Of a stretch of 64,000 nucleotides of DNA, positions 10,131 through 22,014 are shown piece by piece (positions within the stretch are counted from its first letter, which is position 1; every line of letters begins with the position of its first letter). The notes under the pieces are model-generated. The model saw only the letters and a list, made by a program, of their open reading frames with translations. It had not been told where the DNA came from and searched no databases. The translations under genes were made by a program, and so were the position numbers. This stretch comes from Dichetophora obliterata (lineage: Eukaryota; Arthropoda; Insecta; Diptera; Sciomyzidae). The stretch covers positions 184,839,496 to 184,903,495 of the forward strand of contig OY986436.1 of NCBI GenBank assembly GCA_963920525.1. Reading direction: 5' to 3'.

Positions 10131-12888
10131 GTGCTGCGCTCCAAGACCAAATAAAACAAAACAACAGCAGAAATGTTTCTTTATTTCATTTGACATAAGT
10201 AGATATATTTTAAGGAGATTGGTAAAGAAAAAATGTTTGTGGCGGACCACTATGGCTTGTGAAAAATAAAAATACAGCCATTTCAAACACCACCACCAGC
10301 TGTCAAACTTAAGGATGGACGCCTTTTTTTAAATAGTTTAAATATTTTTTGTTAACAAAAAATTTTAATTTCAACCATAATCATCATATAAATTAACCGC
10401 TTAACTGCGAACACTCCAAAACGTTGAAAATGCAATTAAAGTTTCACTTAACGCTGTCAAGTATAAGTAGCAGCAGCGGAAACAGCAAAAAATCTATTGT
10501 TTACAGAAGCAAAAAATAACTAAAATACGCCCCACACTTTGTTTTTAGCAGCAGCATCAACATCAAAACGTTGAAGCAACACGATGTTTCGCATTTGAAA
10601 AATAAAAAATAGAAAAAATAACGATAAAAACGTTTTGCAATCAAACTGTCAAATAGCTGTCAAATGCACATGAGATCCAAGGCAAACATAAACACACATA
10701 CTGTTCGTCGAATAGATGGAAGGACGGACGGACGGAAGGACGGACGAATGGAGAAACAAAACGCCTAAAACAATGATAAATGCATTATTGCCATCATCTG
10801 CTGTTAAATGCCATTAGAAAAGAGTTAACAAAAACAACAACATTAACAGCAATAGCAATAAGTACAAAATAAAAAATTGAAGCATAAAAAAGGTTGAAAG
10901 GCTTTAAAAGAGTCTTCAACACAATCATACACACCAACTACCTCATACACACACAAGCACACAAACAAAAACAACGACAACGACAACGAAGTGAGCTTAG
11001 AGCAAGAGCAAACAGCGTTTTATTAAACCGTTAAATATTTTTATGTCACGTTGGTTTTTGTTGTCTAGGGTAACACTTCTGTGTTGTTGCTGTCGTTGTT
11101 GTTGTTGTTGTTGCAGTGGTCTTTTGTGATTTGGCCGACATAAATGTCCACCCACTTGCTTTTGTTGCTGCTGTCAAAAATGTGTGTGCATGAGCAGTTA
11201 TGTGAGACTGATAGTGTGTGTGTATGCGTGTTTAAAAACCACAAGCAGATTGTATGACTGTGTGTGTGTACTCATGTGGAAGTGCCATGGGAAGTTTATG
11301 TTACTGTTTTTTTTATAGCTTTTATTTTTATTATAAACATTACTGTTGTTGAATTTTTTTCCCCACATTTTCGCTTTAATGAAACTCAGCGCCAACATCA
11401 GCAGCTTTGCAACTTTTCACTGTTCCTTAAATTAGAAGAAAAACTTTCTTTACTTAACTTCTTAACTACTTACTTACTTAGCTACTTAAAGCTTTGAGTT
11501 AAGTTTATGACTTGTTTAACTTTTTTCCCAACAACTTAACCTAAATAGTTTTAGTAGTAAAAATTCTTAATGTGTTTTTATTAATAGGTAGATAACAAGG
11601 AAAAAAATGATTTAATGTTTGCTGTTTCATAAAGCTGTTCCGTAAAGCTCAAAAATGGCAAGCGCTATTTCAATAATAATTTTTCTATAAGATAGTTATG
11701 GAACTCAGTTGGGACATAGGCTTTATAAATTTGATAATCATTATTTAAATAATTACTTAAAATTATTAGAGCATAACCATACTATTTTTTTATTCGTATC
11801 CTAAGCGAGAAAAAAGATCTTTCTCTCTCTCTCTCTCTTTAAGCTCTCAAGGCTGAAAAATAAAAAGATGTAGATTTAGTGAAATGGTATGAAAATATTT
11901 ATAGCTTTTGATTGATAAGGGACTCAAGGTCAAGTGCACAGCGGTATCAAAATGGACCTTATTGGTCTAAGTGAGCCGTGGTACGTATGTATGGTTTGAG
12001 CACGTACAGCGGGTGCCATCTCAACCTAACCTAACCTTGATTGGTAAGAGATCTTCTGGAAATTTTTCACCAAAATTATTCTGGAAGCTTTATTACTTTT
12101 AAAAAAATCTAAAAACAACATTCTGAAAAATCTCATTTTCTCTAAAAAATCCAGGCCTTTTTTTAACCATAGAAACTGTTTATTTAATTTTGTGTCAAAA
12201 CCGTATATTAATACTTCTAAATTGGCAGCAACCTAATTTTTTCATGAATATAAACTCCGAAATCACAGAAAGATAGCCTATATCAAAATTATTTGCTTAT
12301 GTTAGTATATTTGAATATTTTCAAATTACTACGTACAAGCAAAAGTCAAACCGTTCCAGGGTCGGTTGAAATATTCTTCTCCTGATTTTCTGCTTAAACG
12401 CCACTAACTTCTACCCAATTTTGGCGCATTCCTGTATCCCTTTGATATCTGTATAAATATATATGTACATATATTTTATATACGATTCCATGCTATGAAG
12501 ATATGTATGTAGATACTTACGCATGCAACATTATTTGATTTGTTTGTGTTTTTCTTTTCGTTTTGCACAATTTTTTTTCTTTTTAATTGAATTAAGCAAT
12601 AATAAAAAAACTTTTGAAATAGAATTCCAATAAGAAAAACTTTTAAAAATTTAATTCCCGAACATTCGTTTATATATTTTCTCGCTCATATAACAATATA
12701 TCTGTACTATAATGTTGGCGAATGTACCGTTAGTGTACTGCCAATATAAAAGCATTACATATATATTTTTCAATAGTGATTTCATTTATCTTTGATTCAA
12801 ATTTAAAGGAAATTGATAAGAAAATGAAGGAAACATGGTAGAATAATACAGGTAGTCTCGTGGCTAATCGTGATCTCTTTGACAATAC
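10131..12888. other. Intergenic or intronic DNA with opa-like and simple repeats
   Basis: No gene is recognised. It holds GACGGACGGAAGGACGG runs (10720-10745), CAACAACA/GTTGTTGTT stretches (10970-11000, 11085-11115), a TC run (11820-11840) and many CAACAA triplets, as in fly regulatory DNA. A short fragment at 11930-12045, ending CAACCTAACCTAACC, looks like the end of a dispersed repeat. Confidence 0.6.
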
Positions 12889-12890
12889 TA

Positions 12891-13674
12891 CACTCTAAAA
12901 AGTTTTTGTTGAAATTTACTACAATACTTGTAGGCAACAGTTTTGCTGCTGTTTCTGTATTAAATTAACACACCTACTAAAATTCAACATGTGTTTAACT
13001 AATTTGTAGTAAAATTCAACACTGAATTTACTATTGATGTTATCGTCAAATTAAATATGTGCACTTCATAAAAGTTCTAAGTAAAGAACATGCTACTGCA
13101 TTTTGGAAATAAGGGCTAAACTCATTAAATTTATGTTCTTTATGCACTAATACATACCATTTTTTACAAATTTTTACTTATACATATTGCTTGACTTGAC
13201 TTTTTAAATGAATGAAAATATTTGTGCTTAACATAATTAATTTTAATAAAACAACAGCACCAAAAACAAACGTCCTTACGTGATTATAAGCAAACTGGAA
13301 TGAGAAATAAATGTATGTATGCATGACTGTTACCGTTGTTGAAAGTTAAGCAATCGCTGCATTTTAAAACAGTTAATGTACTAGTATAAATTTTTACTAT
13401 TGATATTATAGCAAAATCCAACTTCTGATGTTTAATTTTACTAAAATTATTGCTAAATTTAAAAATTTTTTAGATTGCTTTAAAAATTGATTTATATTAA
13501 TATTTTTAGTGTAGCAAAATAAAACAACATGTGTTCAATTTTACTTTAATTTACGTTTTAGTTGAAAAAATTAAAGATTACTTTAAAAGTTGTGAGAAAA
13601 TTACAATTCTAATGAATTTTCAACAAATTATTACTACAATAATAGTCGTAAACTTACACTTATTTTTTAGAGTG
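12891..13674. mobile_element. 784-bp TA-flanked MITE
   Basis: Ends CACTCTAAAAA and TTTTTAGAGTG are exact inverted repeats and TA lies outside each (12889-12890 and 13675-13676), the TSD of Tc1/mariner-type elements. The interior repeats blocks such as GTAGTAAAATTCAACA and has no credible coding region. Confidence 0.8.
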
Positions 13675-13813
13675 TACCAGAATTGTCCAAATCAGTTTTT
13701 TTTTTTAAAGAAAACAAAGATAGCAGCGAAATATTAAATGACTTCAATTGGATATATCTGTGTTGTGTTTGAAAACTTGAATAAAAGTGAATTACTAATT
13801 TTTTTTTATTAAA

Positions 13814-13990
13814 ATGAAGTGCGTGTTGTGCCAAAAACATTTGGGCAAGGAAAATTAGTTCCAGCTGACGAGCCTAGTAGACAACGATGGAACATGGCAT
13901 GTTCCAAAAATTTAATAAAACTGCTTGTGTTTGCTATAGACACTTCGACGAAAACGAAGTTTTCCATCCACCACCATATAAATTAAATAA
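13814..13990 (+). pseudogene. THAP-type zinc-finger fragment
   Basis: A DNA-binding THAP domain has the pattern Cys-X2-Cys then Cys-X2-His. The sequence starts with ATG and reads MKCVLCQKH in one frame, GKLVPADEPSRQRWNMAC in another, and ACVCYRHFDENEVFHPP in a third. Together these have the spacing and the ending (CYRHF) of a THAP finger, but two frameshifts and a stop break it. THAP domains occur both in P-element-type transposases and in domesticated fly regulators. No transposase catalytic region follows, so I cannot tell which this was. Confidence 0.65.
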
Positions 13991-14239
13991 CAATCACATT
14001 TAATCCTATTTTAATTGATTGATCAATAAAAAATTAAAAAGCAAAATAGTTTCAGCCATGAGAGATTCATTTTAATTTTTCTTTTCTAATCGTATTCTCA
14101 TTGGTTGCAGATTTTGTATGAGCTGTCAGTTGCCTTTTGACAATTATGGTAGTTCACACTCAGCCGTGCGACTACCTCTATTCTTCTACCATGGACGGAG
14201 ATATTTAATTGCAACATCAAAACTTGAAATTTCAATCGG

Positions 14240-15092
14240 TTTTATCATTCTGAGACGATGACCTTGCTTTAAGAAAATGCGTTGTACTAAGAAAATCTTA
14301 GGAAACACAACTCCTAAAGATTTTAAGCTTATAAGTCTTACGTCGTTCCTCTTGAAGACGTTAGAACGCCTATTAAATCAGTATCTTTGCAGCAATATCG
14401 ACTCTGCACTTTTATCGGCATCACAGCATGTATACAGTAAGCGAAGGTCAAAATAGCTCTACAGTCACTGATCGAGACCATCGAAAGATCCTTCTTGCAT
14501 AATGAATTCGCTCTAGTATCTTTCCTAGACATAAAGGGAGCATTCAATATCGTCACGCACAAAATCTATACGACTAGAGTTGCTAAGGTTAGGTGTGAAT
14601 AATATCATTACTGCTCTTATAGATAAGCTACTCAACTGTCGAGTAATCTAATCAGACCTAGGTGCTTAAAGCGCTGGAAGACCGGTGGCAAGAGATACGC
14701 CCCAAGGCGATGTGCTATCTCCACTCCTCTGAAATTTGGTAGTGAACAATGTACTGCTGTCTTATAGCGAACCCTGTGAACTCGGAGTAAATTCGGCCAA
14801 GACAGAACTGGTCCTTTTCACAAGGAAACACAAAATTCCGTCCCTTACACCAATCATGCTAAATGGGTCTGCACTGTCCATTTCGAAAAGTGTAAAATGT
14901 CTACGAGTCATTCTTAATAAGAAGCTGAGCTGGAAACTTATTCTTTTTGAGCGTACGAAGAAAGCGACAGTTGAGCTGTACACTTGCATAGAAGGCTATA
15001 GGTTTAAGACGGGGTTTTCCTCCCGTATCGTTCACTGGCTATATACAGGGATAGTAAGACCTATACTCGGGGTTTGTCCCGAGGCATTTTAG
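14240..15092 (+). pseudogene. LINE reverse transcriptase relic (I/Jockey group)
   Basis: Starting with TPKDFKLISLTSFLLKTLERLL near 14310, the plus strand shows successive pieces of a non-LTR reverse transcriptase in changing frames: FLDIKGAFN-like (near 14525), RDTPQGDVLSPLL (about 14690-14730), then an open stretch 14736-15092 with NSAKTELVLFTRKHKIPS and VHWLYTGIVRPIL. The segment that should contain the catalytic YADD is missing between 14735 and 14780, so it was deleted. Many stops interrupt the frame. The next part of the same LINE family is found at 30940-32010, in a different copy. Confidence 0.85.
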
Positions 15093-15453
15093 AAGTACAA
15101 CAAAGGTATAATCTTGGAGCCCTTATCAAATTTTCGAAAAAGTTCAAATATATTTTTTTAACAATATCAAACTTATTTTTATTAAATCACTTCAAATAAA
15201 TGGACATATACATCGTTTTTAAAATATATTAAGTTTAAAATTAATCAGAGAAACATATGTTTTATGTTTATAACATAAATAAAAAGTAAAAACTCATTTA
15301 GTAAAAATTTATAACAAAATACCATAAATTAATAGATTATAAATAAAAAGGGTGACTTTTTAAGCGGTTGGTTTTTGAAAATTTAAAAAAACACAGAAAT
15401 TTTGCAAAAGTGAATGAAATATTTATTTGGAGCGATTCATCAATACCTGCCAT

Positions 15454-15567
15454 TTACTTTCTAAAGATTATTTCATGTAAGTGTTGCCGGTGGCTACACC
15501 TGAGGTGGTCCATCCGTAAGCTCCAACTTTGGTCTAACTTTTCCAGCATTTCGGCTGAACTTCTCCT
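15454..15567 (-). pseudogene. C-terminal 37 residues of a mariner-like transposase
   Basis: The minus strand reads AEMLEKLDQSWSLRMDHLRC and ends HLHEIIFRK followed by TAA. This is the usual C-terminus of a large insect Tc1/mariner-like transposase family. The sequence just beyond its stop runs to GGGTGACTTTTTAAG near 15350, which looks like a terminal repeat of that family. The rest of the transposase is absent; a foldback element begins about 75 bp upstream of the fragment. Confidence 0.75.
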
Positions 15568-15643
15568 TACACAGGTTTTATATTTAATAATGAAAGCACC
15601 AGAAAAATGCTTTTAGAAGTGAATTAAAAAAACGATGCACCCA

Positions 15644-16493
15644 GTATATATACTCGCATAAGTGTCATCCTTTTACAAACCGAACACCATTCTGACCGCT
15701 ACATTTTTGATTTCCATGAAAAAAATTTTACGGGTTCTATATCGAAAAAAAAGAGACACGTGTTCGAGGATTTTTTTTTTTTTTGATAATAGAGGGTGTT
15801 AAGAGTTTGAGATTTTCGTAATTTTTGCCTTGAAGACTAATTTTCAAAATTGAAGACATAAAATTGGAGACTAACATTTTTGCTTTATTTTGAAGATAAC
15901 TTTATAAATTGTAAGAGAAAAATAGATTTAAAAAAATTTAAGAATAATTTCATATTCTTTTACGCAATTTAAATTTTAAAATAAATTTAAGCCAATCTTA
16001 TCCACCACTTAGCGTGTTTTAAACATAACCATCGTATTCTACGTCAAGTTTTAACGATGGAGAAATATTATTACTATTGCATAAAAAATTAATAAACTCG
16101 CGTGGTACCTGCGTCGGCGCGCCAGTTGCAAAGTAAACCTCATATTCTCGCCTCATACCGTTGTTCACTGTATTATATGACCAATATAAATTTTGAAACT
16201 ACTTTTTTCTTACAATTTACTTCGTTATCTTCAAAACGAAATAAAAATGTTGTCTCTAGCTTAAACAGAACCGAAGTTATGAATTTTTGAAAATTACTCT
16301 CCAAGGCAAAAACCACGAAAATCTCAAACTTTTAACGCCTTCTATTTTCAAAAAAAAAAAAAAATATCCTCGAACACGTGTCTCTTTTTTTTCGATATAG
16401 AACCCGTAAAAAAATTTCATGCATATCAAAAATGGGTCGGTCATTTTTTCTTCAAATGTGTACGGTTTGTAAAACAATGACCCATATGTATAC
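15644..16493. mobile_element. 850-bp foldback element with ~290-bp arms
   Basis: The left arm (15644-15930) and right arm (about 16190-16493) are reverse complements, diverged but colinear. The best match is a block of about 40 bp around GAGACACGTGTTCGAGGAT (15730-15771 against 16367-16408). A short unique centre holds a GGCGCGCC-like block at 16115. No coding sequence is credible. Confidence 0.85.
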
Positions 16494-16504
16494 AGCTCCG
16501 TGCA

Positions 16505-18655
16505 ACTACTTATATAAACATAGAAATTTTAGGAAAATTCGTTATTTTGTTTACGAAAAACACTGAGTTTTGGTCTTATATAAATTGAATTGGTCATTAC
16601 CTTACACAGTAGTAAGGCGGCTTCTTTGTTTGCGTTGCACCTTTCTTACAGTCGAATTTTTTTTAAATACTGAAGAGCATTTCCTGCCATTGTTTCAGAA
16701 ATTTTTAAGTCAGCTGCGATTTGTCGAAATGATCTTCCATCAGTAGCGTAACTATAATTTGTGCGCCCGCCCGCAGGTTTCTAAAAGCGCCCTGCTATTA
16801 AATTGTAGAGTAAAACTATGTTATTAGTAGCTTCTTACTAGAAGCGTAGGAGAAAACAAGAGAACTCTTAACAAAAAAAAAAAAAAAACAGAGAACAAAA
16901 GCCTTTTTTTATTCAATAGTCATCATTTATTACAACAATTATATAATAAAAATATCTTATATACATTATACATACATTTATATTTTATTTTAAAAGAAAT
17001 TGTTAAAAAAAGCAATAAAAAAATCTTGATAAAAAGTTTATAAGAATTTTAAAAAATTATTTTTATAATATCAAATATAACACAAATTATAATAAATATT
17101 ATAAGATTGTATCACAAAGTAGGTAAAAAGAAAACATTTATTAATTATTTAAAAAAGTTAAACAACTTACAGTTTGAAAAATGAGATCAATAATTTTCTT
17201 ATTGGTGAAATGATAAGTTAAAGATGTTAAGTTTAAATGTTTTGTATTGGACGTTACCTGTTACCTGTCACAAAATATGACCAACTGAATGATTAAAATA
17301 AAATCAGTAGCTGACTTGCTGAAAATATGAAAGCTAACGGGTAAATCGACTTCGGCCATATTCGAGTTTTGCCAAACAAAGGTGACTTTTGCTCAAAAAA
17401 ATCGGCTTTTTTGACGTCCCTTTTGACGTTTATTGCACCCTGAGAAATCTTCTGTACGGTACTTTAATTTTATTTAAGCACATATTATTAAATTTTGTGT
17501 CATTTATTGTATTTGATTTTAAACAAAACTAATTTGCGAAGGAAATAAATATTTTAGTATTTCTTAAATTTTTTGGAAACAAACGACTCGTCGCACAGCG
17601 TAACGTCCCCATTCTTGGCCAAGAATAGAAGTAGTGATCGTAGAGCTATTAAAATTGGCACGAATATCTTTGTTGACAAAATTAAGAAATGTTGAAAAAG
17701 GTATACAAATCCGCCCTCTGCCACACCCACCTCCCATATAAACGAAACCCATTTTTGCCTGAAACTTCACTAAGTCTTGTCTCAAAACAGCGAAATTTGC
17801 TACATCAATTTCTTTTGTGATTATAGATAAATGGAAAATTTCATGGGCGAATTCCATGCCCATTAATTATATTTTAGTAACTCAGCCTTGAAAAATACTA
17901 CCAACACAAGTTAACTACTTTTTTGTTTAAATTTTTAAGCTGTTTTTAATACAGCAAGGCAATTTTAAAAATTGAGTTGTCTTGTGTTTGGAAATAAGTT
18001 GAAATTTTGAAAAGTAATCAACTGCCATACATCAAATATATCACGCATTTTAACTAAACAATTCACTATAAGAAAAATGTATATCTTCCGTGTTAGTAAG
18101 TGTTATGAAGAAATTTTTTTGGATTTGGTGTAACGCAGTTCTAATGATGTTTTTGTGAAAATCTTATAGTCAATCTTTCTCAAAATTATTTTTTAAACAC
18201 TATTAAAAAAAATGCTACTTTGGAGGCTTGTCATAACGAAACGGTTGCAAATATTAAAAAATTAATTTTAATTTTTTCACCCAAGATATTTCTATTGAAA
18301 GCTATAAAAATTTTGGAAAAATTCAAACATCGATATACTAAATTTTTGGCCGCTTATTTTACACTGTGGGCTTGTGGGCGCCCTTGGCTTAGTTGCGCCC
18401 GCCCGCAATGCGGGCTCTGCGGGCCCGTGTTTTACGCCACTGTCTTCCATCTTGGTGCATCTGAATAATAATTTTTTGGGTGCTAACGTCACAAGATTTA
18501 TTTTTGCCCATTGTAAACTACTAAAAATAACTTTAATAATAACTTGTAACTATTAATGTATATAAAATAACCTTTCTTATTTCATAAGATTATTAATATA
18601 AAAGTACTAAAATTTTATTTTGTCACCGTCCCTAATTTTTTGCACGAGCTACTGT
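16505..18655 (-). pseudogene. Tc1-like transposase N-terminus split by a hAT element
   Basis: On the minus strand an ATG at 18511 begins MGKNKSCDVSTQKIIIQMHQ, interrupted at 18443. The frame continues at 16740 with GRSFRQIAADLKISETMAGN, which is the helix-turn-helix start of Tc1-like transposases. Shortly after, the frame breaks (TAG-type stops) and traces such as VRKVQRKQRSRLTTV remain to about 16505. The segment upstream of the ATG ends with CAGTAGCTCGTGC near 18650, preceded by TA, which is probably the left terminal repeat. The catalytic domain is missing. Confidence 0.85.
16741..18442. mobile_element. 1.7-kb hAT element with perfect 8-bp TSD
   Basis: The ends are CAGTAGCGTAACTA and, in reverse complement, CAGTGGCGTAAAAC. 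TCTTCCAT is repeated exactly at 16733-16740 and 18443-18450. Both subterminal regions carry GC-rich GCGCCCGCCCGCA blocks. Ends of the type CAGNGGCGTA with 8-bp duplications define the hAT superfamily. A 99-residue minus-strand frame (17564-17863, start MGMEFAHEIFHLS) lies inside, but I cannot match it to a hAT transposase. The copy appears non-autonomous. Confidence 0.9.
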
Positions 18656-19138
18656 TACCAAAATTTCAAATGGCTTAACTGCTAAAGAATAACGGTAAAA
18701 AAGTGACGCATATATGGTGTTTTTGAAAGTACCTGAGTTGCATTTTCTAAAAAGTATTGCTACTGCGAATTTTGTTTCGTTTTAAAAATTGTATGCATTG
18801 CTGTACATATCAAAAACTACTTTTAGTTGCAAGTAGATGTATACTATTGCAACAGCTGTTGAAAGTTTATAGTGTAGAGTGCAGTGACAGATCTCACAAT
18901 TGGCGTACATCCTAGCGTCAACGTTATTCATAGGAAACAATGCGAAAAAATCTTTTTGATATCTAAGTTACAATCTCTTGAATATGCCAGAGCTCGATTT
19001 TCAAATAAAATTTGTCTTCGAAAATGGCCTTAAAAACAAGCAACAGAGTATATTTTTTGAAAAGGAAACTTATTATTATTTTAAAAAAAAATTTTTCCAA
19101 AAATAACACTCAGGCATATTTTTGAAAATATTGTAAAG
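18656..19138. other. No recognisable feature
   Basis: AT-rich DNA without coding, terminal repeats or tandem structure that I can support. Confidence 0.5.
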
Positions 19139-20601
19139 CATGCCCAGCAAAAAAGTGCTTTCAATGGAAGCTAAAGCGGAAGGGAAAGTCTTGAATTTTA
19201 TCCCTTCCACTTTCATACTCAGAAGGCATTCTTTTAACATATGCATTGGAAGAAATGCTTTCCTTAGTCTTCTCTAAAAGTGCTGCCACAATTTTTTCAA
19301 TGGAAGATTTCTTTAAGTCCTTCAATGAAAGGATTCTAGTAGGTGTTTTCCAGGAGATCTTTAAAAAGACATTCTATGGAATGGAATGGTTTTTTTGGTT
19401 AGGGGGGGCTTAAAAGTAAAGTAAATTTTGGTATTGGTAATGAGACGTGATAGGGTTTTGTTGTGGTGTAAAATATCCCTTTCCTCAATTTTCACGGCAT
19501 TTTGATGTTAAAAGTAGGAAGTGATTGGGTTTTCCAAAAAATCCCACGGAAAGTATCTTAAACATTGATTTAAATTATATAACATTTTTTTGCTTTGAAT
19601 TTAAATGCTACACGCTCAAAAATCTTGGAATTACTTTTAAGCCAAGCGTTGGAATCATGCATTTTTTTAATATATTTTTGATTAAAACTTATACTTTCAA
19701 GTATATTAAAAAATTGATTTAATGTTATCTGTATTAAAGTATAATAAAAACTGTATTATATACAAGTTATAATACAAATTGTCTTAAAATATAATACAAA
19801 TATCTATCAAGCATTTGTCAAATTGTCATTCTGATTCTGAAATCTGTCATTGTCAAAATAAAACCTAAAGAAATAGTTTTTGTTTACGAAAAACCGTATG
19901 TTATAAAAGAAACTTTAAATGAATAAATATTTTGTTATTGGTTGACCAAATATTTTCTTTTTATTTCACTTGGAATTTTAAAAGTAAGTAAACATATAAA
20001 AGATTTATAGCTTTATTCCATAAATGTTCCATAAATTTATTCCATAAATGTTGATTTTTCCTTTCAACTTTTCAGGACAATATGTATTAAGTGTTATACA
20101 TCTTGTATTACTGTTTAATACAATCTGTATTACTATTTAATACAATTTGATACAATTTGTATTACTATTGAATACAATTTGTATTAATATTTAATAAAAA
20201 TTTTTTTATTCGTATTACTTTTTAATAACTGAAGTATTACACTTGATTACAAATGTATTAAAATATAAACCAGAATAGTATTGTTCTAAGCATAGTTTCT
20301 ATTCCAATTCTGTATTAGAATTTAGTATTATGGGATTAGAATTCAATTTTAATATTTGACATATATTAGACTCTAATGCAATTCTGGTGTGGTCATATAC
20401 ACAATGCAGTTTTTATTAGAATTTAATCCAAGATTTCTGAGCGTGTATTTGAATGTCTTCCAGAAGTAGTTTATGAGAATGTCTCTTAAAAGCGCTTCTT
20501 GATAAGACTAAGAAGAATCACAATTGGATCTAAAGAATATCTTCTGAAAGCAGTGTTCCTAAGAATGCATATCAAATTTGTGTCAAAAATTTTGCTGAGT
20601 A
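19139..20601. mobile_element. Possible outer TIR element enclosing a MITE
   Basis: CATGCCCAGCAAAA at 19139 is loosely mirrored by TTTTGCTGAGTATG at 20590-20603. The arms share AGAAGAC/GTCTTCT-type blocks, but the match is weak. It would contain the better supported 19611-20445 element. Confidence 0.3.
19611..20445. mobile_element. 835-bp TA-flanked MITE
   Basis: The left end CACGCTCAAAAATCTTGGA and right end (reverse complement CACGCTCAGAAATCTTGGA) differ by one base, and TA flanks both (19609-19610, 20446-20447). The centre is rich in ATACAATTTGTATTA palindromic repeats (20100-20220). Confidence 0.85.
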
Positions 20602-21633
20602 TGTGTGTAGAATTTCGAATTGATTGATTGAAATTGGTTTGTGTTATGATGCACGCCATTTATAAAAATGCAGTTTATAAAAAACGCGTTCAAAGTTTTG
20701 TGCTTAATGGAAGCCAGCTGCAGCTTTAAAATTTTCAAAGCTTTCAACTTTCAAACTGCTTTGAATTTCGCTTTAAATTTGAACAGCATATTTTCAAGAT
20801 GTTGCTGAAGTAATTTATCGATGTTTTAAAATTTCGATTTAAAAAGAATGTACATGTATTACTGGCCTTAATAAGCTTCTGTAAATCAATCAAAGTTCGT
20901 CTTTTTGCCATTATAACTAGTAGTCAAAATTACGAGAATTACTTTTGGAAGCAGCATAGTTTTGATAATAAGCCCTTTAAAGCAGACTTTAACTTTGGGA
21001 CATATTTCTTTCCATGTGGCTAATATTGATGAATTTTTTTCTATTCTACTTTGTCAGCCGCACGTATTCTTTCACTTAATATTATTTTTCACATATAGTT
21101 TTAGCAATACTTCTGATTAATTTATTTATAGATTTTTATTGATTTCGCTTACACAAATTTTCGATTTAACCATTTACTTTGTTTGTTTTTAGCTCAGCAT
21201 TAATCGATTTGATTTTACTATCATTCAAATTTAACTGTTGATTTTAGAAATTGTTCGCAAATTATTGCATAATTTTCTCTTCTTCAGTTGTACATCACAT
21301 CAAATAAATGAAAGAGACTTTAAACAATGACATAACGAAACACTTGTAGAATGCTTCCAAAGCAACAGGTTGGCAGAGCTGTGTTCAGAAAATAATACAA
21401 TTTTTTACCATAATTCTTTGAAGTGTTCAAGAGCAGTATCATCATTAATTTTTACGAGTGTTCTATTTTTGAAGCGAAGATTTTTACGCCTCGTTTTGTG
21501 ATTTGCTTGAGTGAAATCTGAAAAACGACACTTCCATACACGACGACTGTCCATACACCTTTTTCTTACAATTTTTATTGCTTTTTGTATCGATTGTAAC
21601 AAGAGAATATAAAATTAATAAAAATAATTCTTT
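20602..21633. other. No recognisable feature
   Basis: AT-rich, with short open frames only. I see no family resemblance. Confidence 0.5.
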
Positions 21634-21699
21634 GTTAGCAATGAGAATTGAACTCGTACCCTTTCGATTGACAGTCCTATACACTACCAACTGATCCAA
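21634..21699 (-). repeat. tRNA-like (Asn/Asp-type) pseudogene or SINE head
   Basis: On the minus strand, GGATCAGTTGGTAGTG resembles a tRNA D-arm (box A). GGACTGTCAATCGAAAGG resembles the anticodon arm with GTC. GAGTTCAATTCTC resembles the T-arm (box B). The acceptor stem does not pair, so it is not a functional tRNA. It may be the promoter end of a SINE. Confidence 0.5.
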
Positions 21700-22014
21700 A
21701 AAACTTCGTTGACTATGAGAGTTTATTTAATATTAAGTATTAACTGCAGCTATGTTGCATAGATGACAAGAATCTATTAAAGGATTGTGCATTAGCTATC
21801 CTACATTTGAATGCGTGAAGCTATGGTGCATATCATATTAATCTATGAAATAAAAGGATTGTGTATTGGCTATCAAAACAACAAAATCAGCAAAAAATAT
21901 AACAAAACAAATGTTGCTTCTACTCACTACCATTGTCATTAACATCGCTAAGTACGTGTTTTTTTTTTTTTTTTTTTTTTGAATAGTCTGTTCCCGAACT
22001 AACTTAAAGAACTG
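21700..22014. other. AT-rich spacer with a short repeated block
   Basis: AAAGGATTGTG(C/T)ATT(A/G)GCTATC occurs twice (21779 and 21852). A poly-T run lies at 21959-21980. Confidence 0.5.

Noticed and set aside
21634..21699. Functional tRNA gene
   Set aside because: The acceptor stem does not pair and the D-arm is irregular; best seen as a pseudogene or SINE head.
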